A stretch of DNA of 64,000 bases from assembly GCA_964036665.1 (NCBI GenBank), contig OZ038532.1:620001-684000 (forward strand), read 5' to 3'. The position numbers and the translations under genes were made by a program. The notes below the pieces were generated by a model. That model made no database searches, had not been told where the DNA came from, and was given only the letters and a program-made list of their open reading frames with translations. Shown here one piece after another: positions 1-11,126 of the stretch (its first letter is position 1; every line of letters starts with the position of its first letter). This stretch comes from Gordius sp. MW1. Taxonomy: Eukaryota > Nematomorpha > Gordioida > Gordea > Gordiidae.

Positions 1-1582
1 CTCGACCTTCATCTGAAGATAGGCATCCCGTAAATCAATTACTGTAAATTTTTGCCCTCCTGCGATCTTCAGAATCAAATCGTCAAATGTCGGAAGTAGA
101 TGGTTGTTTAAAGTTAGGAAGGGGTTAATAGTCACTCTAAAATCTCCGCAGATTCTAATGGACTTATTTGATTTTAATACATTTACAATAGGAGTTGCCC
201 ATGTTATTGGTGTTGTTGCAGGATCAACATGTTCAATTATCTCTTCGTCCAATAATCTTCTGATTTCCTCTTCAACTTTATTCCTTAAAGGGAAAGGAAC
301 CCTTCGTGCAGGCACTGCTATGGCTCTGGCTTCTTCCTTTACAAAAAGATTCACCTCATAATCTTTAATACACCCAGTGCCATCACTGAACACATTCGTA
401 TACTTTTCAACCAATTCCTCTTCTATGTTTTGAGGTTTTCCTTCTATAGCATTAATTTTAACTAGATGAGGAAGTTGTAGGTGAAAGGCTTCCATCCAGT
501 TTAACCCAAATATGGCATCATCTTCTACCGTAGTTACAATAGCTGTTAACTTTAAAGTTTTATTGTTTAAATTAACATAGACCTGTGTTTCTCCACATAT
601 AGGAACTGGACTATTCCCAAAAGCTTTTATCTTGGGGCATGGTGTTAATTTAGGTGAATTTAACATGTTGTAGATACTCTTGTTGATTAATGATACTGAT
701 GAGCCAGTATCATATAACATCTTGAAATTTTTCTGATTTATCCTTACATGGATGTATGGTTTAAGGTGATTAAAGTCATAAAGTTTGCCAATTGTATTAA
801 TAATCTGGTTCACTTTGTTTGAGGTCCTGCACATTTTTGCAAAATGTCCTTTATGATGACAAATGGAACATTCTTTTAAAAATGCTAGACATTGCTTTAT
901 TGCATGTGACTTACCACATCTATAGCAATTCCTTATGAATGATTGTTGATGATCATCCTTCTTTGTAGCAAATTGTTTTATTGATTGTCTATTCTTTTGA
1001 TTGGAGTACATTGGATTTGGTTTTTTATAATTTTGAATTTTGTTTAATTCATTTGAGGAAGAATTGACTTCATCATTTGCAAGATGCATGGATTCTGCTA
1101 AGTTAAAAATGTCATTGAAGGTCACATCTAGTCCTGTAGGCTTTACTGCATCCGGCCATCTAGCTCTAACGTCTATCTCCAATTGTGTATTATGCAGTCC
1201 GAACAAAAATTGATCTCGCAATCTTTCATCCAACAATTTAAAATGACAACATTCTGCAGAAGCTTTCAATCTAGTGACATATTCAATCAATGATCATCTA
1301 CTTGTTTTACACAACGAATAAAATTTAGTCTTGATTGGAATATGGTTGCTTCGTTAGGAATACCTTCTTAATTAATTTGATTATATCTTCATATTCCAAT
1401 GAGGATATATTATCTAGATAAACAAAGTTGATAAGTAATTCCACATGTTTCTGGCCCATATATCCCAATATAGTTTTTGTTCTAGTTTCTTTTGGGACAT
1501 GTTTAGACTCAAAAATATTATCTAGGGTGAACAAATATGTATTAATGTTATCACCTGCCTTATATTGAGGTATTCCTTCCAT
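1..1582 (-). mobile_element. Mag-type Ty3/gypsy retrotransposon relic (gag, protease, start of RT), cut by window edge
   Basis: Read on the minus strand, this is the 5' half of a Ty3/gypsy element. The gag start is near 1582. A paired zinc knuckle follows at about 840-940 (C-x2-C-x3-H-x4-C, then C-x2-C-x4-H-x4-C), then an aspartic protease (LYDTGSSVSLIN near 690-730) and the N-terminal half of reverse transcriptase, with RICGDFRVTINP near 120-165 and FTVIDLRDAYLQMKV at the edge. From about 1280 to position 1 the protease/RT frame is open with no stop, so pol may continue intact beyond the window. Gag is damaged: the first frame stops at 1325-1327, and at least two frameshifts (about 1350 and 1285) are needed to rejoin it. 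The CX2CX3HX4C knuckle resembles that of the gypsy element at 24-28 kb, which supports a Mag-like clade. The copy is decayed, so coding function is unlikely. Confidence 0.88.
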
Positions 1583-1589
1583 TTTTGTT

Positions 1590-1620
1590 TATCGACCGCG
1601 CCACTGTAATATACTCAATA
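1590..1620 (-). other. Possible primer-binding site and 5' LTR end of the first gypsy relic
   Basis: Immediately upstream of the gag start on the minus strand is TTACAGTGGCGCGGTCGATA. An LTR end in ...ACA followed by TGGCGC would be a normal LTR/PBS junction. No matching second LTR is visible, so the LTR length cannot be set. Confidence 0.35.
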
Positions 1621-2119
1621 TGCAAATAGTTTATTATTTTAGAATTGGTGTCAACGAACAAATAGTCAAATAACAAATATGATCATGAAATGCATGAAGA
1701 TACATATTAAAATCAATAATAAATAAGTATGTATTTTAAAACTAAACTTTATAATTTCAAGTTATGGTATAATTTAGCACATTTTATAACTTTGATGTAA
1801 TAATATAATTAATAAAGTAGATTATAATGGCAGATCTTTAATGATATAGATGAAGTATGTTAACCAATTAAGTTACAGATTTATGTACGATTCTATAATA
1901 CAATATAATAGATATAATATAATAGAAATTTAAATTATATTATATTTATGGTATTATATAGAATTATATTATTATATAATCGCCTACGTACTAGATTCTC
2001 AAAAGAGGAGTTTTAAGATAAAGTAGGTTGTAAAGGCAAATCTTGCACGACCTAATTAATATGGATACATCTTGTGTTCGCAAAATCTCTTTTTAACTTA
2101 AATTAGAACCATTTGTTAA

Positions 2120-3405
2120 TTCCTCAGTCACTCCAAACTTTTACTTTATCCTCTAGAAATCTCACCTCTAGAATCTGTAAGTTTATATTCTACCATTTTT
2201 TATAGAAGTAACATTTTTATCTTTACATATTAATATTTATATAATATTTATAGATGGTGCCTCTGCCTCAACTATAGCTCCTCAGTCACTGAAACTTGTA
2301 CGTTGCCCTCTACCATCCTCACCTCTAGTATTGGTAATTTTATATTTGAACGTTTTTTATAGTATGTGTAGATGGTGCCTCTGCCTTAACTACTGCTCCT
2401 CAGTCACTCCAAATTTCTATTTTACCCTCTAACATCCTCACCTCTAGAATTTGTAAGTTTGTATTTGAAAATTTTTAAAAAGTAACATTTTTATCTTTAT
2501 ATATTTACATTTTATATTATATTTGTAAGTGGTGCCTCTGCCTCAACTACTGCTCCTCAGTCACTCCAAATTTCTCTAACATCCTCACCTCTAGAATTGG
2601 TAATTTTATATTTGAACATTTTTTATAGTATGTGTAGATGGTGCCTCTGCCTCAACTACTGCTCCTCAGTCACTCCAAATCTAACATCCTCACCTCTAGA
2701 ATTTGAAAGTTTGTATTTGAACATTTTTAAAAAGTAACATTTTTATCTTTTATATTTACATTTTATATTATATTTGTAAGTGGTGCCTCTGCCTCAACTA
2801 CTGCTCCTCAGTCACTTCAAATTTCTTTACCATCTAACATCCTCACCTCTAGAATTTGTAAGTTTGTATTTGAACATTTTTAAAAAGTAACATTTTTATC
2901 TTTATATATTTACATTTTATATTATATTTGTAAGTGGTGCCTCTGCCTCAACTACTGCTCCTCAGTCACTCCAAATTTCTCTAACATCCTCACCTCTAGA
3001 ATTGGTAATTTTATAGTTGAACATTTTTTATAGTATGTGTAGATGGTGCCTCTGCCTCAACTACTGCTCCTCAGTCACTCCAAATCTAACATCCTCACCT
3101 CTAGAATTTGAAAGTTTGTATTTGAACATTTTTAAAAAGTAACATTTTTATCTTTTATATTTACATTTTATATTATATTTGTAAGTGGTGCCTCTGCCTC
3201 AACTACTGCTCCTCAGTCACTCCAAATTTCTTTACCATCTAACATCCTCACCTCTAGAATTTTTAAGTTTGTATTTGAACATTTATAAAAAGTAACATTC
3301 TTATCTTTATATATTAATATTTATAGATAGTGCCTCTGCCTCAACTACTGCTCCTCAGTCACTGCAAACTTGTACGTTGCCCTCTACCATCCTCACCTCT
3401 AAATT
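2120..3405. repeat. Higher-order tandem satellite array (405-bp unit of 109+142+154 bp subunits)
   Basis: The motif GGTGCCTCTGCCTCAACTAC followed by TGCTCCTCAGTCACTCCAAA recurs at 2256, 2374, 2531, 2640, 2782, 2936, 3045, 3187 and 3329. Spacing is 118, 157, 109, 142, 154, 109, 142 and 142 bp. From 2531 the 109/142/154 pattern repeats, which makes a higher-order unit of about 405 bp. Each monomer also has a CCTCACCTCTAGAATTTG block and an AT-rich spacer, and length differences lie mainly in the spacer. No coding potential is seen. Confidence 0.93.
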
Positions 3406-3836
3406 ATAATGAACAAATTCAATTAATTTATATGTATTAAGTTTTTTAAATTATTATAAAAACAGTGGCTTAAATAATTATTATATATAAAGGATCTTAT
3501 AATCCCTGATGATCTTAGGAGTCATGTTTTTGGTTTTAATCTTTTATAAGTGATCCAAATCTATATAAATTTAGCTTATTAAATTTTGTTTTGCAACTGA
3601 TAAAGCTGTTATAATATAAATAATGATATTGTTATTCTTTTAATAAATATATATTTTTAGCCATTAAATAATAACTTTATTGGAAAAAGATATTAAAACC
3701 ATGTTTGTCAAATATTATTAGACATTGAAACAAGAATAATGAATTTTATTTGAAGCAAATGTAAAAAAAAATCCCCACTGAAATGAGGTCACCAATACCT
3801 TTTTTTAATATATTATTTAGTTTAAATAAAATTATA
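3406..3836. other. AT-rich stretch, nothing recognised
   Basis: Very AT-rich sequence with no convincing coding frame, repeat border or RNA gene on either strand. Confidence 0.6.
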
Positions 3837-3837
3837 A

Positions 3838-4193
3838 CCAGTACTTTTCATTAATCTTGGCCCATGTACGGTTTATACCAAGATGTGCCCCAAAGCATTG
3901 GCCTATAATAGTTCCTTCCATACCATTGTGATACAAAGTAAGGATCTGTTTCTTTTCCTCAGAATCCATAACTACCCTTAAATCATTCTCTAACAAAATA
4001 AAAAAGTTTCACTTTAAGTACCTGTTTTCTGGTCACAAAATTTTGCTGTTCTTTTTACAAACAGAAAATTTCCCTTAACATAGTAACCATTAGATTTCCT
4101 AACAAAATAAGTTGTCTGTTTGCGTGTAAAGATTTCAGGTATAGTTCCATTTACCAGGTACTCTTTAATGTCACTACAACAATATTCTGCCAT
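3838..4193 (-). pseudogene. Integrase-like relic (H2C2 zinc-binding region, Ginger/GIN/KRBA2-type)
   Basis: On the minus strand an ATG at 4191-4193 opens about 38 codons that include KEYLVNGTIPEIF and YYVKGNFLFVKRTAKFC. A second block (about 4000-3838) reads LRVVMDSEEKKQILTLYHNG, then FGAHLGINRTWAKINEKYW. The pattern of short helix, K-x-YF-R, V-x(2)-EEK-x(2)-IL-x(3)-H-x-G and HLGI-x-RTW-x-KI is that of the N-terminal zinc-binding part of retroviral-type integrases found in Ginger transposons and domesticated GIN/KRBA2 proteins. The blocks are separated by a stop-containing gap whose GT...AG ends would define a 32-bp intron; a frame-disrupting lesion is equally possible. The catalytic core is absent, so this is a fragment. 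Confidence 0.55.
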
Positions 4194-4199
4194 TCTATA

Positions 4200-5440
4200 A
4201 AATTAAAAAAACATATTAACTATATTTTAAAGATCATATAAACATGATAAGTGTAACTTACTTTTAAAAATGAATGATTAAATAACTAATTACTTTTGAT
4301 ATGTTTTGAATATCTAAATAAAATAATTAAACCTTTAAAGATCATATAATAAGACTTACTTGGAGATGTTTGACATTTCTCACTTCATAAATTTAAAATA
4401 AACGGTAAAGCACAGCGCGTCCTGATTGGTCGAGAAAAAAATATCAGGATCCTGATGTTATCCTGATATTTTGTTATATGACCCTTGGTTCGTTGACTTG
4501 ATACCATTATTTTAAAATAACATCTGGTAATGATAATTTATATACTCCAGGTATATAGAACTAAACGATATTATAAATAACGTGTATAAACACAAATTGT
4601 ATAACATTACAGTATTCATAAAATATATTGTTTATTAATATAATGTTTTAAAAATAAAGATTTTAAAAGTGGTGAAATTATAATAGTTTATTCATACAAT
4701 ATATGATGATTATACTGAATAGTAATTAATAAAAAAAACGTGTTATGAGAAGTAATACACTACAAGTCACCAAAGGTTGAGATCTTAATATTTAGTAGCA
4801 TAAATATCAGTGCATTTTTAATTCAATGTTCGCGATATTAGGCATTTCTGAAGTCCTGGGTCATATCGACATCCTATAACTAGCTATGAGTTTTTAAATT
4901 TAAAGATTTTTTGATAAAACAATGAATAAAATATAGCTTATTCTAAAAGCATTATATTTTGAGTTTTTATTTTTAACATAATATTGTTCATATATAGTAT
5001 GAAACTAAGAGATGTGCAGACAAAAATAAATAACTACTGTCTTTGCTGATACTCAGTTGAAAATCCTACCTTTTATACAGGTGGACTTAAAAAATCTGTT
5101 TTTTTTTAAATTTACATTTAGTATTTAAGCAAGTGTGGAAAAAATAATGAAAGAAAAATGGTGTGCCAAAACTATTAATTTTGCAGAGGATCGTTTTTAA
5201 CATCTAGAGTATATAAATTTGTCGAATATACTAAAAGCAAAAGTTATAAGGGTCTGAAATAAATAAAATTTCATAAGGGTAAGGCACATAAATAACCTTC
5301 ATTTATGATCAAATATTAGCACAACGCGAACTAATTAACGCATTTATTTCTTATTTATCCACGTTTTACAAGAACTCTAGCTCTACTAAATGGATTTTCA
5401 TCAGCCCGTGCCCAAAATGCTTTTATATCTATGGCCGACC
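4200..5440. other. AT-rich intergenic stretch with one perfect hairpin
   Basis: No gene is recognised. The only structure seen is the short inverted repeat listed separately at 4438-4472. Confidence 0.6.
4438..4472. repeat. Perfect 13-bp inverted repeat (hairpin)
   Basis: AAATATCAGGAT at 4438-4450 and its complement ending ATATTT at 4460-4472 are separated by a 9-nt loop that itself begins CCTGAT. The stem could extrude as a hairpin. Function is unknown; it could be the core of a small transposon. Confidence 0.7.
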
Positions 5441-5442
5441 CG

Positions 5443-5532
5443 AGTCCGGCCCGATTATTATTAAATTCTGCCCGAGTCCGGCTCAAACGAATTTCGGGCC
5501 CGGCTCGAGCTGGGTTTCGGACGGCCCGTGCA
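5443..5532. repeat. hAT-like terminal fragment rich in CCCGAGTCCGG motifs
   Basis: A GC-rich island in AT-rich DNA carries repeated CCGAGTCCGGC and GGGCCCGGC motifs and ends GCCCGTGCAGGGCTCTA. It matches in style the ends of the elements at 53.55 kb and 57.79 kb (TAGAGGCCTGCACGGGT), in reverse orientation, so it is probably one end of the same hAT-like family. Confidence 0.55.
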
Positions 5533-7139
5533 GGGCTCTATATTTTCAACCCAAACTTTTTTGTCTGGTTTTTATACAATTACGACATTTAAGATAAGGG
5601 ATTGTAATCCCTTAATGATCAATCCTATAGTAATAGTAGTTTGTTTCGTATCACTTTATAAATTTGTTGAGCGCATAAATATAAATATATACACAATTCG
5701 AAGGTGGCGCTGACCCACAAATGAGATCTATTTTGATGAGTGTAAAAAAATATGTACAGGTAAATTTGGATCCCGCTTTAATATTGCATTTGTAGGAGAT
5801 ACAAATAAGTTTATAGGGAAGGTAGAAGGGGGGGAGGGCAATTGCCCCATATGGACCCAATGTTTCTTCCCCCTTTTCACATTTTATAATAGTCGCTCCG
5901 AAAATTTAACGAGTAGAACTTCGTTTTGGTCTGAGATCATTGCACTTGATTGTTTTCATTACTCGGCCAGCCAAGAAAGCTGAGATTGATTATATCAACG
6001 ATTTATTCAGTCGAAAAAATCGTAATCTTCGCAACAAATCTAAAAGTATAAAAATTCGAAGAAAATAAATTAGAACATTTTCGAAAAATATATTTTTAGT
6101 AATATGTAAGTTGCCCGATATACATAGTAAAATTTTGTTACAAACATCTCGTAGATAATTTCTACATCTATCAAAAGAACCAAATGTTAGTTATTAACAG
6201 TCCGCCCTGTCCTGTCCAAATAGTAATTTTTTAATAATTGATATGGAAACTTGTAGCAGTTTTTAATGGCTGTGGACTTATGCTTATAAAAAAACTTTTA
6301 TTTTGCTTTCGCATATAGACTAGCTATTTATATATGATCGATAGACTAAAACTGACGATTCTTTTAGGGAATATTATATCAATTAAAATGGGTATTTTTC
6401 CGATCACAGAACGCAATTTTTTTAAGTTTTACACATAATTATAAGCTAGAGAACCACGATAATTTAAACTTACCAGATCTCCTAATATCTAAGCTTTTTT
6501 TAATTCCTTCTGCTTGTCCCTAAATAAAAAAAATCAATTCTAAGCATATATTCTACCAAATTCTTTAAGAAGTCGTCATTCTTTTAAAGTATTAGAAAAA
6601 AAAAGTATCAGCAGTTTAAAGCATTTAACGACTAGATTATATAAAAGTTTTCCTTCTTTTAATCAAGTTAAATCCTAGTCCTATTAATGATTTGACGAAT
6701 GCATAGAACTACCATACTATTTCTAGACCCATTATATTAATTTCTATCTTTCAATTAACCGGCCTCGAGTTATTGTGCGAGATTTAGAAAGAACGATTCC
6801 ATCAGAAAGTTATTATTATTTATTGAGCTTCAACGTTCATACTATAGCATATGTGGGTATTGGTGAAAAAGTGGTTTTAATAAATTAGTATTTTATTTTA
6901 AATACTTATTCCGTTAAAACTAAACGCATATAATAATCAATAATAAAAAGGGGTTGAGGGATGATCTCCTCCACTCCCGCCCCCTAATAATACCAACTCA
7001 GCGGTGGAAGGATAAGAGGGTAAGATATGGCATCTTTATTTTATTTTTAAAAGAAATTAGGTTAAACATTTTAGGTTAGGAGGGTGAAGGGGCTAAAATG
7101 TAACTCTTGGAGGAAGCTTTATTGAAATTTTTTGTCATT
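5533..7139. other. AT-rich intergenic stretch with a dispersed repeat around 6190-6330
   Basis: No gene is seen. The segment 6195-6330 (ending TTTATTTTGCTTTCGCATAT, AGACTAGCTA) is repeated at about 9890-10000 with the same order of blocks, so it is a diverged dispersed repeat. Confidence 0.55.
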
Positions 7140-7216
7140 TAGTGGGCCCCCCCCCTTGATTGAAATTTTAAAGTTTCGCCTCCCCCCCCCCAAACCAAAA
7201 CCTGGCTACGCTCATG
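7140..7216 (-). mobile_element. Terminal fragment of the CATGGGCGTAGCCAG small-transposon family
   Basis: Runs of 9-10 C followed by CAAACCAAAACCTGGCTACG and CTCATG match the terminal sequence of the family seen intact at 38862, 62418 and 63357. Only one end is recognisable. Confidence 0.6.
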
Positions 7217-7509
7217 TCCCTGTCTGATCAATTAAATTTCATTTTTGATAAACATATTTTTACGATAAAATGTTTTTTAAAAGTGTAATGTATTATAGAG
7301 TTAGACGTCATCCCCACCCCCATCATTTAATAATTATTTTTTGTATACTAATATTTTTTTTTACAAAAACAAAAGTTGTATGATTTAGTATCCTATTTGC
7401 GACACTGACATATCTCTCTCGCCCTTTAGAATACATTTAAATTTTTGCCAAATTCTACCCAATTATCCATGAGCCAAAGACACTCCACTGCACATATAAA
7501 ATTATTGTA

Positions 7510-8455
7510 ATAGAGCATAGGCTTTGTAACCTAAATGGTATGAGTGTTAAAAAACTAATTTGACAATTAAAGGAAAATTAGTTCTATATAAAAAGATAGT
7601 AAAGATTAACAAAACAAAATCATAACTAATATAAGCAAAACTAAAGAAGAAAAGAATATACAAAAACAATGTAATAAAATAAGAAAGCAATATTTTATCT
7701 GTTATTTTAGCAATCATTAGAAATAGGAAATGTAGATATTGTGATTTCAATCAAGTAGTTAAAGCTTTTGAATACACAAAAACTAGTTTTATTAGTTAAT
7801 TTTGATAACACAAAAACTAAATGTTAATATGTTTGGGAATAATTTGTTATTGATAAGGTTTTTTTAAGTCTAGCAATGGATAAATGTCATGAAAACATTA
7901 AATTCTTATAAAAATGATTGATCTATACATTGGTAAAATATGGAGTTAACTAATTGTTATAAATTCTATAGCTATAAAAATATTTTAATAGAGCATAGGC
8001 TTTGTAACCTAAATGGTATGAGTGTTAAAAAACTAATTTGACAACTAAAGGAAAATTAGTTCTATATAAAAAGATAGTAAAGATTAGCAAAACAAAATCA
8101 TAACTAAGATAAGCAAAACTAAAGAAGAAAAGAATATACAAAAACAATGTAATAAAATAAGAAAATCAATATTTCTCTTAAATCATTTTAACAGTAAAAT
8201 ATTTTAATTAGAGTCCCCCTACCTATCTACCTCTATTTTATGTATAATCAATTATAAAACTAATGAACTTAATTAAAGATTAGCAAAACAAAATCATAAC
8301 TAAGATAAGCAAAACTAAAGAAGAAAAGAATATACAAACAATGTAATAAAACCCATAAATTGCATAGCAATTAATAAGAAAATCAATATCCCTCTAAGAT
8401 CATTTTTAACAGTAAAATATTTTAATTAGAGTCCCCCTACCTATCCACCTTGACA
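7510..8455. repeat. Local segmental duplications (three copies of a 100-180 bp block)
   Basis: The block beginning AATAGAGCATAGGCTTTGTA at 7510-7687 is repeated almost exactly at 7986-8165, and its second half appears again at 8278-8350. A second block ending GTCCCCCTACCTATC occurs at 8170-8232 and 8388-8448. Spacing of about 475 and 220 bp suggests tandem duplication followed by loss of segments. The short open frames in these blocks are low-complexity. Confidence 0.85.
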
Positions 8456-8744
8456 TTAAAACAAACTATAAATAATATAATATTCAAATAACAAATTTAA
8501 AATAAAAACTTACATGTACCGTTCAATGAATCTGACGCAAAATGTGGAAAACCGATTGTATAAGAAGAATTAATAATTGGTGAAAACAAAAACCGAAGAA
8601 ATTGATAATAATTTTAAAATAACAAATGGATGTATGTATGTACGTATTGTGTCTAATCACGTGCTTAGTAAGACTTTTTTTTTAATACAATCAAATATTT
8701 AAAATAAAAAATTATAAATAGAAAGTAATGAAAAGAAAATTATA

Positions 8745-9510
8745 TAATGGACTTGCGGCGTAACAAGAAGCGACATGGAAAAAAAAACGCCGGCGTATAT
8801 ACACTGGAGGGTAACGGACGGACAACCAATGGTCATTTTTTTCAATTGGTAAGTACCCAGAGATGGTCTATAAATACATACGTCAAAAAAAAATTTCGGA
8901 AACAATTTGGCCAACGGTCATTTTTTTCATTGGTCAATACCAAGAGACGGTCTATAAGTCAATGTTAGCCAAATAAACGAGGAAAAAAATTTCACTTCAC
9001 ACTTTGGCAAAATGGTCATTTTTTTCCAGTGGTCAGTAGCCAGCGGAAGGCCAAAAAGTCGAAATAGCAATGGTAGTAACAGGAACAATCATAAGAGTCA
9101 AAAAAAACGCAAAAAATTCACACCTTGGCCAAATGGTCATTTTTTTACAGTGGTCAGTAGCCAGCGGACGGCCAAAAAGTCATATTATCAATGGTAGGAA
9201 CAAGAACAATCATAAGAGTCAAAAAAAACGCAAAAAAAATTTCGCTTCACACTTTGGCCAAATGGTCATTTTTTTCCAGTGGTCAGCACCCAACGGACGG
9301 CCAAAAAGTCTTATTATCAATGGTAGTAACAGGAACAATCATAATAGTAAAAAAAAAATCCCGGGATTCGAACCCAAAAACTGATTAAATTAACAAAAAT
9401 TAAAAGTGCGTGACATCCACGTTCGGTATCCACGTTCGGTGCGTGACGTGACTTCGGAAAATGGAAAGTGAGCCCATAAATTGCATAGCAATTAATATAA
9501 TATAATAGTT
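8745..9510 (-). repeat. Dispersed repeat with TATGCAATTTATGGGCTC end, tRNA-like B box and internal 85-129 bp tandem units
   Basis: Read on the minus strand, the element starts AATTGCTATGCAATTTATGG (9475-9500). It contains GGGTTCGAATCCCGGG followed by a T run (9350-9366), which fits a Pol III B box and the 3' part of a tRNA. It then runs through GACTTTTTGGCCGTCCG and ends in GTTACCCTCCAGTGTATATA (8793-8815). Inside, the phrase GGTCATTTTTTTCCAGTGGTC recurs at 8831, 8916, 9014, 9135 and 9264 (spacing 85, 98, 121 and 129 bp). Sister copies lie at 13280-13500 and 13628-13935. I read this as a tRNA-related, SINE-like or composite repeat. The predicted peptides here are translations of the tandem unit, not genes. 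Confidence 0.7.
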
Positions 9511-9839
9511 TCGTATTATTTATAATGTGTTAATTAAATAATAAAAAGAGATAATTTATTCCAAATTTAAACAATCTTTTTTGTTGGGGGTTTAAAAAGT
9601 GACTTTTCAGCTTACTTATTCAGGGTAGTCATAACATGTTAAAAGCCTAATTCAGTGGTTAAACGGAAAAAAAGGTTCTAAGAAATTGGAGTAAACAAAA
9701 AAATTTAATCGATAAAATTCAAAACGACTTTTGTTTAATTAAAGTTCAAAAATTTGCAAAAAAATCTAAAACAACCACTTTTATGGCCCGTTTTATTAGA
9801 TTTGAAATTAAATTACATCAAAAGTTTGGTTATTAAACT

Positions 9840-10012
9840 ATAATAATTTATATGCAATTTATGGGCTCGTTTTTGTTGTCCGTCCTGTTCAAATTGTAAT
9901 TTTTCAAATGCTGTGGAAACATATACGGGTTTTGGCTTTGGACTTATGCAGCTTCTGTAAAAGACTTTTATTTTGCTTTCGCATATAGACTAGCTAATGA
10001 CCGCTAGTTGGC
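9840..10012 (+). repeat. Dispersed repeat copy (TATGCAATTTATGGGCTCG end)
   Basis: It begins with the same TATGCAATTTATGGGCTCGT terminus as the family at 13628 and continues into the block shared with 6195-6330 (ending CTTTCGCATATAGACTAGCT). The internal sequence differs from the other copies. Confidence 0.6.
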
Positions 10013-11126
10013 CTTATTTTTTCAACCCCCTGTCCAAATTTCATCATTTTAAATAAGACACACACAAAAAATATTTTGTAGCCAGATATTAATTTGAAAT
10101 TTTTCATAGCTAATGGAATAATTTTCATATAAGATTGACTTATAACTAAATTGATGTTAAAGATTATAATATAAATGGCAAGGGTTAATATTAAAATTAA
10201 GGTGCATTAATTAAAATGCATTTGAAGGTTTCTTCTGAAATATAGCTTTTTTTTAAATCAATTTCCTCTAAAAGATGACAGGTATTTTTCAATTTTACCT
10301 TTTCTAATAAGATCATACATAACTTAGATAATAATACCTGAATTTACAATTTCACATTGAAGGTTCAACATTCCCCAAATCAGAATTTGATACAGCATTT
10401 CTTTAAAACTAGCATAATAGAATTAAATATTTTATTTAGATTATGTAGATCTAGGACAAACACTATATTTTGTTTATCCTTTATTCTTGTAATCTCATGA
10501 TTAATGAGGAATATATGTTCAGTAAGCTGATAAAATTTTTATTTTTAGGAAAAATGAATATATTGTACATATAAATAGATTGTAAATTTTAATTCCCCAA
10601 ATAAATATTCATATTCTTATTACACTTTATGCTAGGTAAGTAAATCTAAATTAACTTTTTTTAATATAAAAAAACTATGCTAGATGACTCATTGTTTAAT
10701 TGTCAAATTTGCATTACAATTTGTTGTGCACTTTTAGTTATTTCATAGGTCTTTTCAGCATTTACTGTAATGTACTCAAGCTATATGGATGGGTATATAA
10801 ATATAAATTACTTTATGTGTTATTGTAAAATTTACATTACAATTTTATTCTCATTTCACTTTTTCTAAGATAAAAAATATATGAAAGATGATTCATTATT
10901 TAAATATATATTTAATCTTTCTCAAAACAAACTTTTTATGATATTCTTATTGCAATATAAATAGATTATACTTAATATTTTACACAAATAATACAATAGA
11001 AGCCTAGGAGAGTGAATCTACATTATCTATCAATATAAAAAATATAAGGTTTTATAAAAAACATTATTTTAAATCATTGAAAACATGTTGTTTATATAAT
11101 CTTTATTTCAGTAGGATTCAATATCA
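10013..11126. other. AT-rich region upstream of the dsRNA-binding gene
   Basis: No further exon could be supported. Because an in-frame TAG sits just before the ATG at 11127 and a splice acceptor (TTTATTTCAG) ends at 11111, a non-coding 5' exon probably lies somewhere in this stretch. Confidence 0.45.

Noticed and set aside
2120-3405. CRISPR-like spaced repeats
   Set aside because: The spacers are themselves repeated and the genome is eukaryotic, so this is a satellite.
9012-9388. Overlapping open frames with repeated GHFF-W-S-V-A-S-G-R-P-K-S phrases
   Set aside because: Translation of a 121-129 bp tandem unit; the repeats keep several frames open at once.
9350-9400. Possible tRNA gene (CCCGGGATTCGAACCC)
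   Set aside because: Only the T-arm/B-box part is present; no acceptor, D-arm or anticodon stem. Treated as part of a repeat family.
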